Assembly: GCA_021296255.1 (NCBI GenBank) | Contig: JAGWAU010000038.1 | Span: 1 to 41,492 of the forward strand | Direction of reading: 5' to 3' | Length of the DNA: 41,492 bases | Origin: Alphaproteobacteria bacterium | Lineage (GTDB): Bacteria > Pseudomonadota > Alphaproteobacteria > UBA2966 | In this document: piece after piece, positions 8,404 to 19,131 of the stretch | Layout of the letters: each line of letters starts with the position of its first letter | Numbering within the stretch: the stretch's first letter is position 1 | Notes under the pieces: generated by a model | Database searches by the model: none | Seen by the model: only the letters and a program-made list of their open reading frames with translations | What the model was told of the DNA's origin: nothing | Translations under genes and position numbers: made by a program

Positions 8404-9242
8404 GGCCGCGCCTCCATCAGCAGTTCCACCGCTTCTGCGAGCATGGGGCCCGGACATACCCAGAGGCGGGTGGGAATCCGGATTAGCGTCTTGCCCTTCA
8501 TCAGCCTTGCAAAAGCGGGGTGACGGAGCCCCTCTTCGGCGATCGAACCGCCGCCATCTCCGAAGGAGCTCAGGATCAATACCTCAGGATTGGAGACCAT
8601 TAATCGCTCCATCGGAAGGACAACGGTTCCCGTCACCCCGAGTTCGGCGACCTTGTTCCGGAAACCGGCAGCAGTGAGAATGGAATGTACGGATGTCTCA
8701 CTGCCCGCGGTGTATCCGTTTGGGAGATAGAAGGCGGCGGTTCGTTGATCGGCGGATGCGGTAAGCTTGGCCCGCTCCAGCCGTCGGTCCATATCCGATA
8801 GAAGCGCGTTGCCCCGTTCCTCCTCTTCCAGGACCGCTGCGAGGTGACGAATCTGGGCGCGGATTCCCGGGAAATCCTCGGGCAGGTCGAGGATGACCAC
8901 GCGATAACCCGTGCGCTTCAGGAAGGCGACGGACCCTTGCGACGTGAAGCGTCCCGCGAGTATCAGGTCGGGTTCGAGCGAAAGAATTTCCTCGGCACGC
9001 CCGTACGTTGCCGGGAAATCGCGTGCGACCGATGCCATGTACGAGTTGACGGGGTCGTGCGACAGGTAACTGACCGCAGCTATGTTGGGAGCCTTTGCGA
9101 GCATCAGGACGAGCTGATCCGTACAAAGGTTGAGCGAGACGATTCGCTGGGGTTTCGCATTCGCCTCACCCGCGAGACATCCCGCGAGAAGGATGGCGGC
9201 AAGGAATCGCGAGCCGAAACGAAGGATGCCTGCCGCCATCAT
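8400..9242 (-). CDS. btuF: Periplasmic B12-binding protein (BtuF-like)
   Basis: This 280-residue class III periplasmic binding protein should capture cobalamin and pass it to BtuC. An N-terminal signal (about residues 8-29) contains LLAGC, so it may be a lipoprotein acylated at Cys22 or a soluble protein cut after ANA. The mature protein begins QRIVSLNLCTDQLVLML, typical of BtuF/FhuD-type proteins, and has the expected two lobes (segments RAEEILSLEPDLILAG and VSNPEVLILSSFG). The gene lies nine bases after the btuB stop and is coupled to btuC. Confidence 0.87.
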   Translation of the reverse strand: MMAAGILRFGSRFLAAILLAGCLAGEANAKPQRIVSLNLCTDQLVLMLAKAPNIAAVSYLSHDPVNSYMASVARDFPATYGRAEEILSLEPDLILAGRFTSQGSVAFLKRTGYRVVILDLPEDFPGIRAQIRHLAAVLEEEERGNALLSDMDRRLERAKLTASADQRTAAFYLPNGYTAGSETSVHSILTAAGFRNKVAELGVTGTVVLPMERLMVSNPEVLILSSFGDGGGSIAEEGLRHPAFARLMKGKTLIRIPTRLWVCPGPMLAEAVELLMEARP

Positions 9243-9251
9243 CGCCGGCCT

Positions 9252-11168
9252 CTAGAACCCCGCCCGAACGCCCGCATAGACCGCGCTGCCGGGAGTGCCG
9301 TAGGTCACGACCTCCTCGTATTCGCGGTCGAGCAGGTTCTCGCCCCGAACGTAGATCTCGATGCCGGGTCCGACCTGATAGCCGGCGACAATCTTGAACA
9401 GCGTGAAGCTTTTGAGACGAACCCTGGTGGGTGGGAAGGAATCGAAGTTGTCGTCGGCACGCTCGCCGTTGACATCGATGCCGACGTTCAGCCAGCCCGG
9501 ACGGTCCCCGAACTCGAACGCGTAGTTCGCGTTCAGGCTGGCGATATGCTTGGGCCGGCGGACCAGTTCCGTATCGGTCGCGTCCTGCCCGACCGACCAG
9601 GTGTAGGTTCCCGACAACGTCAGGCCGTCGCCGAGCTGCCATGTTCCGGCAAGCTCGACGCCGTAGGTCCCGCTGGTGCCCGGGAGATTCACCGCCGTGT
9701 CGCCAAAGCCCCGAATCAAGTCGGTAACGTCGGTCTCGAAGTACGTGACGTCGAGGATCGCCTCGTCGCCGAGCAGCGACTGCTCGAGACCGACGTCCCA
9801 GCCTGTCGCGGTTTCCGGGGACAGGTTCGGGTTACCCCTGAAGCCGGGCGCGAACCCGAACAGCTCGAAGATCGTCGGGTTCTTGACCCCTTCGCCGTGG
9901 CTCGCATGCAACCGTGTCCCCCACGGCGCGTGTTCGTACGCCCCCGTGATTCGGTAGGTGCGGGCGTCGTCGAAAAGGTCCGCGTCGTCATGTCGGCCGG
10001 CCAGGGAGACGTAGATCGAGTCGAGCAGATTGAGCCTGTACTCCGCGACGTACCCCACGTTCGCGATGTCGCGGTCGACGTCCAGGAAGGCACTCCTCGA
10101 AACGACATTCTCTTCCTCCCGCTCCGCCGCCAATGTCACGGAGTGTTCGGCGCCCGCCGCTCCGGGTGTGCCGAAACGCAGGCTCGTCTGGTAGTCGAAC
10201 TTCCGTTTCCCGCCTTCGAATACGCTGTCGAAGGCGCCGTTCTGGAAGTTCTTGCGGTGGCTGTTCGTGAGCCCCGCGCTCACCTCGTGAGTCCAGAGGC
10301 CGTCGAGCGTGGAAAGGGCGGCGGACCCGCGATAGTACCGCTTGACGGAGCTCGTCCGGGACTCGGTATCGGTGAGACCCATGCCGAAGATGAAACTGTC
10401 CGTCTCCAATTCGGCGTCCGTCCACCGCCCCACGAAGTCGAGGCGCGCGTTCGACGATGGCGAGAGACCCGCCTTGATGTGAACGGTACGGTTGCGGTAG
10501 CCGTCCTGCTCGTCGTTGCCTCGCCACTCGCTCGCCATCGAGACGCCGTCCGTGTGAACGCCCACGGCATGCGCGGCGAAGTGGTAGCGGTCGCTTCCGG
10601 TGCGGAAGCCCGCAACGCCGCGCGCCGTGCGAAAGGACCCGGCCTCGGTCCCGACGGAAATTTGAGGTTTGCCGCGTCCCCGTCGGGTAACGACGTTGAC
10701 GACGCCGCCAATCGCGTCGCTGCCCCACAGTGCGCTTTGGGGCCCGCGTAGCACTTCGATGCGCTCGATTTCGTTCGCAAGGAGATTTCCGAAGTCGAAT
10801 TCGGATCCGTTCGCCGGATCACCTACCTCGATCCCATCGATCAGAACGAGGGTCTGATTCGCTTCCGCGCCCCGGATGCGAACCTGCGTCTGGGCTCCGA
10901 CGTTTCCCGTGCGACTGACGGCGATGCCGGGAACCTCGCGGAGGACCTCGCCGACGGTGCGGTCCTGCTTGGCGTCGATGTCGTTGCCGTCGATGACGGT
11001 CATGGCACTGCCGACCGCCGGGGACGGGACGGGTATCCGGCTGGCGGTTACCACGACTTCCGGCAACATCTCGACTTGCGCCGATAGGTGCTCCGAAGTG
11101 GTGCCGAGGATTGCCGACGCGCCGGCCAGGACAAGCGGAAGACGCGCAAATTTGCTATCGAATTTCAT
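9252..11168 (-). CDS. btuB: TonB-dependent vitamin B12 receptor (BtuB)
   Basis: This 638-residue outer-membrane beta-barrel receptor takes up cobalamin using TonB energy. A signal peptide spans about residues 1-30. A TonB box follows (about 33-42, LPEVVVTA), then a plug domain with VGEVLREVPGIAVSRTG, QVRIRGAEANQTLVLIDG and IERIEVLRGPQSALWGSDA. The barrel ends with a C-terminal Phe (YAGVRAGF), as in outer-membrane proteins. The ATG at 11168 was chosen because GGGAG lies eight bases upstream and a proper signal peptide follows; the longer frame to 11312 would run through the leader. The cobalamin riboswitch about 190 bases upstream supports B12 as the ligand. Confidence 0.93.
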   Translation of the reverse strand: MKFDSKFARLPLVLAGASAILGTTSEHLSAQVEMLPEVVVTASRIPVPSPAVGSAMTVIDGNDIDAKQDRTVGEVLREVPGIAVSRTGNVGAQTQVRIRGAEANQTLVLIDGIEVGDPANGSEFDFGNLLANEIERIEVLRGPQSALWGSDAIGGVVNVVTRRGRGKPQISVGTEAGSFRTARGVAGFRTGSDRYHFAAHAVGVHTDGVSMASEWRGNDEQDGYRNRTVHIKAGLSPSSNARLDFVGRWTDAELETDSFIFGMGLTDTESRTSSVKRYYRGSAALSTLDGLWTHEVSAGLTNSHRKNFQNGAFDSVFEGGKRKFDYQTSLRFGTPGAAGAEHSVTLAAEREEENVVSRSAFLDVDRDIANVGYVAEYRLNLLDSIYVSLAGRHDDADLFDDARTYRITGAYEHAPWGTRLHASHGEGVKNPTIFELFGFAPGFRGNPNLSPETATGWDVGLEQSLLGDEAILDVTYFETDVTDLIRGFGDTAVNLPGTSGTYGVELAGTWQLGDGLTLSGTYTWSVGQDATDTELVRRPKHIASLNANYAFEFGDRPGWLNVGIDVNGERADDNFDSFPPTRVRLKSFTLFKIVAGYQVGPGIEIYVRGENLLDREYEEVVTYGTPGSAVYAGVRAGF

Positions 11169-11360
11169 GGATGGCTCCCGAACTGATCTGTGTTGGACAC
11201 GGCGAAAGCCGTGCCGCGGCCGAGAGCCGGTCGGCGATGTCGTGGAGTCCCTGTTGTTGTCATCGACGGCCCGTTTGCGGCGACACGCTTGCTTTCCGTT
11301 CGTCGCCACCAACGGCAGTCCGTCCCGACGAAATAACCCCGTTCACCGGTTGGGCGACGT

Positions 11361-11540
11361 GCGGCGGCAGGTCTCCTGGCTCGCGGGTTGTTGCGGGTCG
11401 CTCGCCTTCCCGGTTTCCCAGTGGCAATCGTGAGCGCCGACTATCCGCTTACAGTTGCGGGGGCAGCCGCGGACTCGATCCCGAAAGAATCTCACCGCGT
11501 TCCCTTTTTATCCCCAACGGGGGAACCGCCACGCCGCGGA
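11361..11540 (-). promoter_or_regulatory. Cobalamin riboswitch
   Basis: On the minus strand the leader carries the ordered conserved blocks of the adenosylcobalamin riboswitch: GGGAACGCGGTGAGATTC, then GCTGCCCCCGCAACTGTA (the B12 box region), then GCCACTGGG, CCGGGAAGGC and AGCCAGGAGACCTGCC. GCGGCG near 11532-11537 and CGCCGC near 11361-11366 (read on the minus strand) could close helix P1. Binding of cobalamin would repress translation or transcription of btuB and the downstream operon. The exact boundaries are approximate. Confidence 0.96.
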
Positions 11541-11848
11541 GCGTATACGTGGACTTCCGTACGAGCAAGAATTTGTCCTGTCGGCTGTCCGAAAGGGACA
11601 AATCGCAGGGAATTCGTAATACTTTCGAAATGTTTTCTTTGTCAGTGCGAAATGATATTTCCATTGGACGTCGATAATGGAACATATATTTCAACATTCG
11701 CATAAGTCGGAAAAGCTGCCGGGCAACCTCTTGTAAGGGTTGATCTTAATCAGTTGAATACGGCGCCGATTTTGAGAGTGGGTGGATCGTGCCCGAATTG
11801 AGCCGGCGTGCCGGCGCGATCTCGATGGAAATTTCAAGGGGGTTGGAG
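11541..11848. other. Divergent intergenic region between the B12 operon leader and aceB
   Basis: About 300 bases without a gene, more AT-rich than the surroundings between about 11610 and 11760. It must hold the promoter for the leftward riboswitch-controlled operon and for rightward aceB. A short imperfect dyad, GAAATGATATTTC, lies near 11650. No promoter hexamers can be assigned with confidence. Confidence 0.4.
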
Positions 11849-13474
<1,626 letters not shown>

Positions 13475-13619
13475 AGTGTAGGGCGGCGGACTCTTTGGAG
13501 TCGGAGTCGATGCGAGGGAGTCCGAGTCCCCGGCTGCGGGCCCGGCGACTGCGCTGAACTGAACTGCGCCCGGCCGTTCATCCGCGCCAACATGTCGACC
13601 TGGGCCCCGGATTGAAGCC

Positions 13620-14825
13620 CTACGTCGGCGGCGGCCTCCTGGCGGCCAACCCCTCGGGCTCGCCGTAGCGCGCCTTGAGGACGGCGTCCACTTGCTGCCA
13701 GCGGTAGGGGATGTCGGCGCGCCAGAGCACCGCGTCTCCGGCCTCCAAGACCACCACGTTGCCGTCGCCGAACTCCAGACGGCCGCAGCCGAGGCTGGCA
13801 GCGATGCCGACCCGGTTGCGCCGCTCGGAGTCCTGCCCGCCGAGATCGAGGCACCAAGTCTCGTCCGGCCCGCTTGGCCCCGGCCGCCATGTCGGGCCCT
13901 CCAGGCGGATCTCGGCGCCGGCGAAAGCGCACCCCGAAATCAGCACGGGCGCGGCCTCGGAGACGGCCCGCCGCAAGCGCCGGGCGACCCATTGGAGCCA
14001 GGCGCCTCCACCGCCGACGAAGCGCAACATAGCGCATTCCTCGGCCGTGAACAGGCCGGGCACGGTGAGGTAGGGGCGGTTTGCCAGTGCGAGGTCTTGG
14101 CTGGTGCAGCGGGCCTCGATGAGGTCGAGCGGCGCCTCGGCCGGGCGACCGTCGAGCTCGGCCACGCCGGCGTCGGCCAGACGATCGATCTCGGCCTCGG
14201 TGTGCGTGCGCGCCAGGTCGAAGGCGGTAAACCGCAGGTACATGAGTAGGCCGACGTCGCCGGGGTAGGGATCGCGCCAGTGAAAGACGTCGTGGCCGGC
14301 GAACATCAACGCGCGGTCCGCGGACGAATTGTCGAAGATATCGACGGCGGTGCGGTCGCCGTCGGGGCGCTCGACGTGGAGGGGCCAGCCGCCCTCGATG
14401 TCGAGCAGCACGGGCCAGGAGACGAGGTATTTCGACCCCGAGCCGATGTCCCGGTGGCGGACCAGGGGCACGCCCCGGAAATAGACGCTGAGACCGGCGT
14501 AGCTGATCCAGGCGCGCCGGCCGAGCAGCCGTGAGACCTCGGGCTCCAGCGTCCGGCCGATCGCTACCACTGCGGGCTCGCTGTTGCACCAGATGCCGCC
14601 GGGCAGGCTGTTCGAGAGGACGTAGGCTCCCGGACGCTCCTCGTAGGGTACCTCGGCCGCCCAGCGCCGGGCCTTGGCGAACAGGCCTTCGCCCAGCGCC
14701 GCGCGCATGTCGATCCAGGAGCGGAAGGTGTTCGCCTCGGGGTGGTTCTCGCCGCCGAACAGGTGCTCCATGCTCGCACGGTAGCGGGCCTGCTCCTCGT
14801 GGTGGAAGGGCTTGGCGCGGGTCAT
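13620..14825 (-). CDS. Double beta-helix, 2OG-Fe(II)-oxygenase-like protein at the end of the tail operon
   Basis: A 401-residue protein, last in the morphogenesis operon and coupled to the gene before it by ATGA. The N-terminal half has a plausible iron-binding layout: His and Asp in VRHRD, a distal His in AGHDVFHWRDPYPG, then a beta-rich end LMYLRF. The C-terminal half starts LFTAEECAML, a phrase common at the start of prolyl-hydroxylase-like domains. It contains LEFGDGNVVVLEAGDAVLW and then PYRW, where the distal His would be expected, so it may be a degenerate second domain. The reaction and substrate are unknown. The fold call is from motif reading only. Confidence 0.5.
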   Translation of the reverse strand: MTRAKPFHHEEQARYRASMEHLFGGENHPEANTFRSWIDMRAALGEGLFAKARRWAAEVPYEERPGAYVLSNSLPGGIWCNSEPAVVAIGRTLEPEVSRLLGRRAWISYAGLSVYFRGVPLVRHRDIGSGSKYLVSWPVLLDIEGGWPLHVERPDGDRTAVDIFDNSSADRALMFAGHDVFHWRDPYPGDVGLLMYLRFTAFDLARTHTEAEIDRLADAGVAELDGRPAEAPLDLIEARCTSQDLALANRPYLTVPGLFTAEECAMLRFVGGGGAWLQWVARRLRRAVSEAAPVLISGCAFAGAEIRLEGPTWRPGPSGPDETWCLDLGGQDSERRNRVGIAASLGCGRLEFGDGNVVVLEAGDAVLWRADIPYRWQQVDAVLKARYGEPEGLAARRPPPT

Positions 14826-15406
14826 TTCCCCTCTTCCGCCGCCGGCGCCCATACGCTGTCCGAGTGGTAGTCGATCTCCTCCAGCTGGGCCAGGGTGGTT
14901 GCCGCCCTGACGCGCGCCTCGAGGCCGTGGCAAACGCCGACTATGCGGACTCGCTCGGCGTCCTTGGCGGTCATGTCCGCGCCGGACAGCCGGACCTGCC
15001 ATTCCTTGTCGCGGTCATGGGCCGCGTCCGGATGGTAGGCGGTGGCGATGGCGCGGCGGGCGTAGAGATTCACGACTTCCGGCAGGAACGTCTCCTTCAT
15101 CCATCGGCGATAGACGGCCGTCATCTGCGCCCATGTGGGTTTGGGCTCCACGTCGACGGATTCGCGGCTCCATTTCCAGGTGCCGTCGGCGTTCCAGACC
15201 GGTGTGATTACGGGGTTCCAGGACAGAGAGGCCCAATTTTGCCGGGTCACCTCCCAGTCCTCCACGCTTCCGACGTCCGGGAAGGGTCCCGTCGTCGGAG
15301 CCGTCCAGTCCGTGTCGGGGTCCGGCGTGACCAGGCCGGACACCTTCAGCCCTCCGCCGTCCCGAAGCGCCTGCTTGACGCGCCGCCATTTCCTTCGTGT
15401 CGCCAT
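14822..15406 (-). CDS. Phage tail-operon protein of unknown function
   Basis: A 194-residue protein whose ATG overlaps the stop of the TipJ-like gene (TAATG) and whose stop overlaps the next start (ATGA). It is therefore translated together with the fibre and oxygenase-like genes. It is rich in Trp and charged residues (for example WNADGTWKWSRESVDV), has no signal peptide or membrane segment, and I recognise no family. Position after a fibre/host-specificity gene would suit a small fibre-associated or assembly protein, but that is inference from location only. Confidence 0.75.
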   Translation of the reverse strand: MATRRKWRRVKQALRDGGGLKVSGLVTPDPDTDWTAPTTGPFPDVGSVEDWEVTRQNWASLSWNPVITPVWNADGTWKWSRESVDVEPKPTWAQMTAVYRRWMKETFLPEVVNLYARRAIATAYHPDAAHDRDKEWQVRLSGADMTAKDAERVRIVGVCHGLEARVRAATTLAQLEEIDYHSDSVWAPAAEEGK

Positions 15407-18400
15407 TACGGACCGCTGTACGTGTAGGAGGTGATGTAAAACTCGCCGCGGGCTTCTCCGTTTGGGCCGCTCGTCAAGTTCCGCCAGCCCGGATTGTGAG
15501 CGGTCACGGTAGGCGCGGTGGTGCCCGATGTACTCGTGACCGAGATTCGGATCTGGTCGAACAGCCCCGACCGGCTCACGCCGGGCCCGGGGTCGCCCTT
15601 GGCGCCCTTCTGCCCCTGCGGCCCGCGCGGTCCCTGCGGCCCCGTGATGTCTCTGCGGAAGGTCCACGTCGAGATCCCGGTCTTCTGGTAGACGTAGCCG
15701 TTGGAGGTGCGGAAATACCAGTCCCCGACGGCACCCAGGCTTCTCGACGGCGCCCCCGGGCCGGAGTGCCAGGTCGCGCCGTCCTCGCCGTCGACGTCGA
15801 GCTGGAAGGTCCACGTGGAGTTGCCCGTCTTGCGGTAGATGCCGGCGTTCGAGGTTCGGAAATACCAGTCGCCGACCGCTCCGAGCGACCCGCGCGGCGC
15901 CCCCGGGCCGGAGTGCCACTTGGCGCCGTCGGCGCCGGAGAGGTCGGCGATCCGTGACCAGGCGCCGCTCGCTTTCCGCCAGACCGTGTTGTCGGTCATG
16001 CGGAAATACAGGTCTCCGTCGGTGCCGAGGCCGCTGGCCGGGACGCCGTTGCCCGTGTGCCAGGTGGCGCCGTTGATGCCCTGCGGACCGGTCAGGTCGC
16101 GGCGGAAGGTCCAGGTCGCCGGGTCTGTCTTCTCGTAGACGTACCCCTGATCGGTCCTGAAGAAGAAATCGCCGGCGTTGCCGAGGGTAGCGCCGGGAAT
16201 GCCCGAGCCGGAGTGCCACGTCGCGCCGTCCTCGCCGTCGATGTCCACCTGAAACGCCCAGGCGCCGGCGGTCTTCCGGTAGAGGCCGGCGTTCGTGGTC
16301 CTGAAATACCAGTCGCCGTCCGCTCCGAGATCGGCCGCCGGCGGGGCGTCGCCGGTATGCCAAGCCGAGCCGTCGGCGCCGGCGAGGTCGGCGGTCTTCG
16401 TCCAGGCGCCGTTCGCCTTGCGCCAGGCCGTGTAGTTTTCGGTATCGAGGTAGAGGTTGCCGTCCTCGCCCAGCGTGGCGGCGGGCTCGCCGGCGCCGAA
16501 CAGCCACAGGGCGTTGGCGATCCGCTCTCCCGGCACGTCGAGCGCGGCCCTGGTGAAGGTTGGCGTCGTCCGCCGGCCGTCGCCGAGCACGGCGGCGATG
16601 GCGAAGCGCCAGGTCCCGGCGGCCGGCCGGTCCACCAGCTCCAGCGGCGAGGACGTGAGCAGCCCCTCGTGGAGGTCCGCCATGGTGTCCCACGCCGCGG
16701 CCTCCGCGCCGTTCGCGTCCGCGTACCGGATGCGGTAGCCGGCCACCGAGCGGTCCGGGTGCGGACTCCAGGTGAAGATGCGCGCGCCGAAGCCGTTCTG
16801 GGTCACCGTGAAGCCGCCCACCGGCACGATGTGCGACGCCGTGGACGTGTCGAGCGGGTTCCAGGCGAGGTCGCTGGTGCGGTGATTGTAGTAGTCGTCG
16901 ACCTCGTCGCGGGCGACGAAGCGCAGCCGGTCCTCGCCGGCGGGCTCCTTGCCGGTGATCCGGAGCTTCACGAGGTCGGCCTCGGCCGGGAAGCACATGA
17001 CCCGGTAGGCGTGGGGGTCGTCGCCGACGCCCGCAGGCGGCGCCGGCAGCGGGGCGTCGAGGATGATCTCGCCGATGTCGCCGCGCGCGTAGGCGCGTGA
17101 CGCCACGGCGTCGTTGAGGTCCCAGATCCACGCGGTCCCGTCGCCGGCAACCTCCCGAGAGAGCGTCAGCGTCCGCCGGTCGGCCGAGATCGCCGTCAGG
17201 CGGCCGCCGTCGCCGGCGCCGATCAGGCCGTGGCTGGCGCCGACGACGTCGCCGCGGGCGATCGCCAGGCCCTCGTCGATCTTCATCTCCCAGGTGACCG
17301 TGCGGACATGGTAGAACTGCGCCGCGACCGCGCGGTTGAGCTCCTTGGCCGCGTGCGTGCCGTCCGTGATGCCGTGGAGCGGCACCTCGACCGGCCGCTC
17401 CGGGGTTGCGACCCCCGGCACCGTGCGGCGGATCTGGTTGACCTGCCAGTCGCTCGTCCGGTCGACGAAGTTGCCGACCACCTCGTCGGCGAGCCCCTCG
17501 TTGTCGTAGGTGAGCCCCATGGTTCCCGCGATCACGTTGGCGGGCGTGATCAGCGCCGTCATCGGCCGCCCGGCGTCCTCCCACAGGACGCCCCACTTGC
17601 CCGACTGGCGGTCGACCGCCCCCCAGCCGCACTGGCAGATCAGCTCGAGGGCCGCCGCGTGGTCGCGGCCGTCCTCGATGACGAGGTTGCATTCGAGGCC
17701 CTCGGCCGCGCAGTGCTCGGCGAAGCCCTGGATCGAGGGAAGGTCGATGCGGCCGTCCGCGAGGCCCATGCCGGCGACGAGGCGTCCGCCGATGCGCCAG
17801 CCCCGGAGGTACCTGAGCAGCACGTCGCCGCAGTTGCCGGTGACCTGGTCCGCCACCCACCGCGCGCCGTCCCAGTGGTCGGCGCGCTGCGAGACGACGG
17901 CGTTGACCGCCTCCATGCGGCCGTAGAGCTGGCCCGTGGCCTTGGCCCGCACGGCGAGCGGGTTGCGGCCGGTGAAGTCCGTCGCGTCGTCCTGGAAGGC
18001 GCGGAAGGCGGCGACGGTGGCGCGGAAGACCAGCCGCTCGTCCTCCTCGTCGTGCTCGGTCAGCAGGGTGGCGCGCACGTCCCATGCCGCGGCGCGGTCG
18101 GTGGCGAACTTCCACGACCGGCGCAGGGCGTTGCGCGCGTCGGCGCCGTCCGGGGTGACGAGGACGAGCCGGCGGCCCTGCCACGCGCCGGCGCTGCCGT
18201 GCTCGCGCCACTCGACGCGGATCCCGGTGTCCTGGCCGTCGAGGCTGCCGTTGCCCAGCGTGCGGAAATGCTGCGCGGTGAGATCGAAGGCGACCCCCGT
18301 GGTGCCGGCGGCGGTCGTCCGCTCAAGCGGCACGTTGTACTCGAGGTCGCCGCCGGCGATGGTGTCGACGTTGCCGGCGACGAGGGTGACGCGCCTCGCG

Positions 18401-19131
18401 CCCTGCTGGGTCTCGACGCTCTCGAAGTTCGAGAGCGCCGTCTCGCCCATGTGAAGCGCCCCGACCGCGAGATCCCCGATCCCGAACTCGAAGATCTGGT
18501 TGAGGTACTGGTCGCTCTCCTCGTCGAACTCGGTGTACTCCCGCGCCGCCAGGTCCGGAAACACCCGGTGCGTGCCGAGCACCAGCTGCAGGGGCTGGTA
18601 GGGCCGCGCGCGGTTGGCGCCGCCGGAGATGCTGTACTGCGGCTCCGGCCGGCCGGAGTCCTGCGGCTTGGGCAGGCGGGGCGGGAACAGCGAGTTGACG
18701 ATCAGCAGGCCGCCGACGCCGATCGCCGCCGTGAGCAGCGCGCCGGCGACGGTCTCCGCCGCCACGATGGCGCCGAAGGAGCCGAAGCCGGCGCCCAGGA
18801 TGCCGCCCGCCAGGTACGGCGCCGCCACGAGGATCGCGATCGACAGGATCACGGCGATGGGGTTGGAGCCCTCGCCGCCGGCGACGGCGACGCGCACGTT
18901 GACGACGTCGCCCTCGCTCAAGGTAACGTCCCGCCAGCCCTCGCGGGCGACCACGGCGCCGTTGACAGAGGCCACGGCCGGCTCCCACGGCGGGATACGG
19001 TCGCGGAACACCTCGTCGAGGGTCTGCCCCTCGAACGCGACGACGGTATGCCGACTCTCCGTGGTGATCGGGTGCGGCCGGAAGTCCGCGAGGACCTCGG
19101 CGGGGGCGCGGGGCGGCATGGTCAGGTCCAT
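15406..19131 (-). CDS. TipJ/host-specificity-type tail tip and fibre protein
   Basis: A 1241-residue central tail protein similar to lambda gpJ/TipJ. After an N-terminal domain comes a hydrophobic segment (about residues 105-160, rich in Gly/Ala), then tail-hub sequence including LVLGTHRVFPDLAAREY. Later there is a fibronectin-like region (FTWSPHPDRSVAGYRIRYAD). The C-terminal third has six repeats of about 48-50 residues with WYFRT, YRKT and WHSG signatures, a collagen-like stretch and a short tip domain. The N-terminal start overlaps the NlpC/P60 gene. It should sit at the tail tip and contact the host surface. A second in-frame ATG at 19119 is possible. Confidence 0.85.
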   Translation of the reverse strand: MDLTMPPRAPAEVLADFRPHPITTESRHTVVAFEGQTLDEVFRDRIPPWEPAVASVNGAVVAREGWRDVTLSEGDVVNVRVAVAGGEGSNPIAVILSIAILVAAPYLAGGILGAGFGSFGAIVAAETVAGALLTAAIGVGGLLIVNSLFPPRLPKPQDSGRPEPQYSISGGANRARPYQPLQLVLGTHRVFPDLAAREYTEFDEESDQYLNQIFEFGIGDLAVGALHMGETALSNFESVETQQGARRVTLVAGNVDTIAGGDLEYNVPLERTTAAGTTGVAFDLTAQHFRTLGNGSLDGQDTGIRVEWREHGSAGAWQGRRLVLVTPDGADARNALRRSWKFATDRAAAWDVRATLLTEHDEEDERLVFRATVAAFRAFQDDATDFTGRNPLAVRAKATGQLYGRMEAVNAVVSQRADHWDGARWVADQVTGNCGDVLLRYLRGWRIGGRLVAGMGLADGRIDLPSIQGFAEHCAAEGLECNLVIEDGRDHAAALELICQCGWGAVDRQSGKWGVLWEDAGRPMTALITPANVIAGTMGLTYDNEGLADEVVGNFVDRTSDWQVNQIRRTVPGVATPERPVEVPLHGITDGTHAAKELNRAVAAQFYHVRTVTWEMKIDEGLAIARGDVVGASHGLIGAGDGGRLTAISADRRTLTLSREVAGDGTAWIWDLNDAVASRAYARGDIGEIILDAPLPAPPAGVGDDPHAYRVMCFPAEADLVKLRITGKEPAGEDRLRFVARDEVDDYYNHRTSDLAWNPLDTSTASHIVPVGGFTVTQNGFGARIFTWSPHPDRSVAGYRIRYADANGAEAAAWDTMADLHEGLLTSSPLELVDRPAAGTWRFAIAAVLGDGRRTTPTFTRAALDVPGERIANALWLFGAGEPAATLGEDGNLYLDTENYTAWRKANGAWTKTADLAGADGSAWHTGDAPPAADLGADGDWYFRTTNAGLYRKTAGAWAFQVDIDGEDGATWHSGSGIPGATLGNAGDFFFRTDQGYVYEKTDPATWTFRRDLTGPQGINGATWHTGNGVPASGLGTDGDLYFRMTDNTVWRKASGAWSRIADLSGADGAKWHSGPGAPRGSLGAVGDWYFRTSNAGIYRKTGNSTWTFQLDVDGEDGATWHSGPGAPSRSLGAVGDWYFRTSNGYVYQKTGISTWTFRRDITGPQGPRGPQGQKGAKGDPGPGVSRSGLFDQIRISVTSTSGTTAPTVTAHNPGWRNLTSGPNGEARGEFYITSYTYSGP
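15583..16467 (-). repeat. Six fibre repeats of about 48-50 residues plus a collagen-like segment
   Basis: Within the TipJ-like gene, six units share the pattern GDxYFRT...YRKT...W..F..D..G.DG..WHSG.G.P...LG. Alternate units carry GPQG in place of GxDG. The last unit runs into a collagen-like (GXY) stretch (GPQGPRGPQGQKGAKGDPGP) at about 15583-15645. Such units are common in trimeric tail fibres and often vary in number between strains. Confidence 0.85.

Noticed and set aside
8844..10751. Long rightward open frame opposite btuB and btuF
   Set aside because: Shadow frame without motifs, opposite genes that are identified with high confidence.
13480..13560. GACTC/GAGTC hairpins after aceB as a terminator or attachment site
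   Set aside because: Stems are short and no T-run follows. No matching sequence was found at the right end of the prophage.
14822..18211. Very long leftward open frame in a different phase from the fibre gene
   Set aside because: Except for its last 194 codons it is Arg/Pro-rich antiphase sequence over the TipJ-like gene, a product of high GC content. Only the end (14822-15406) is a real gene.
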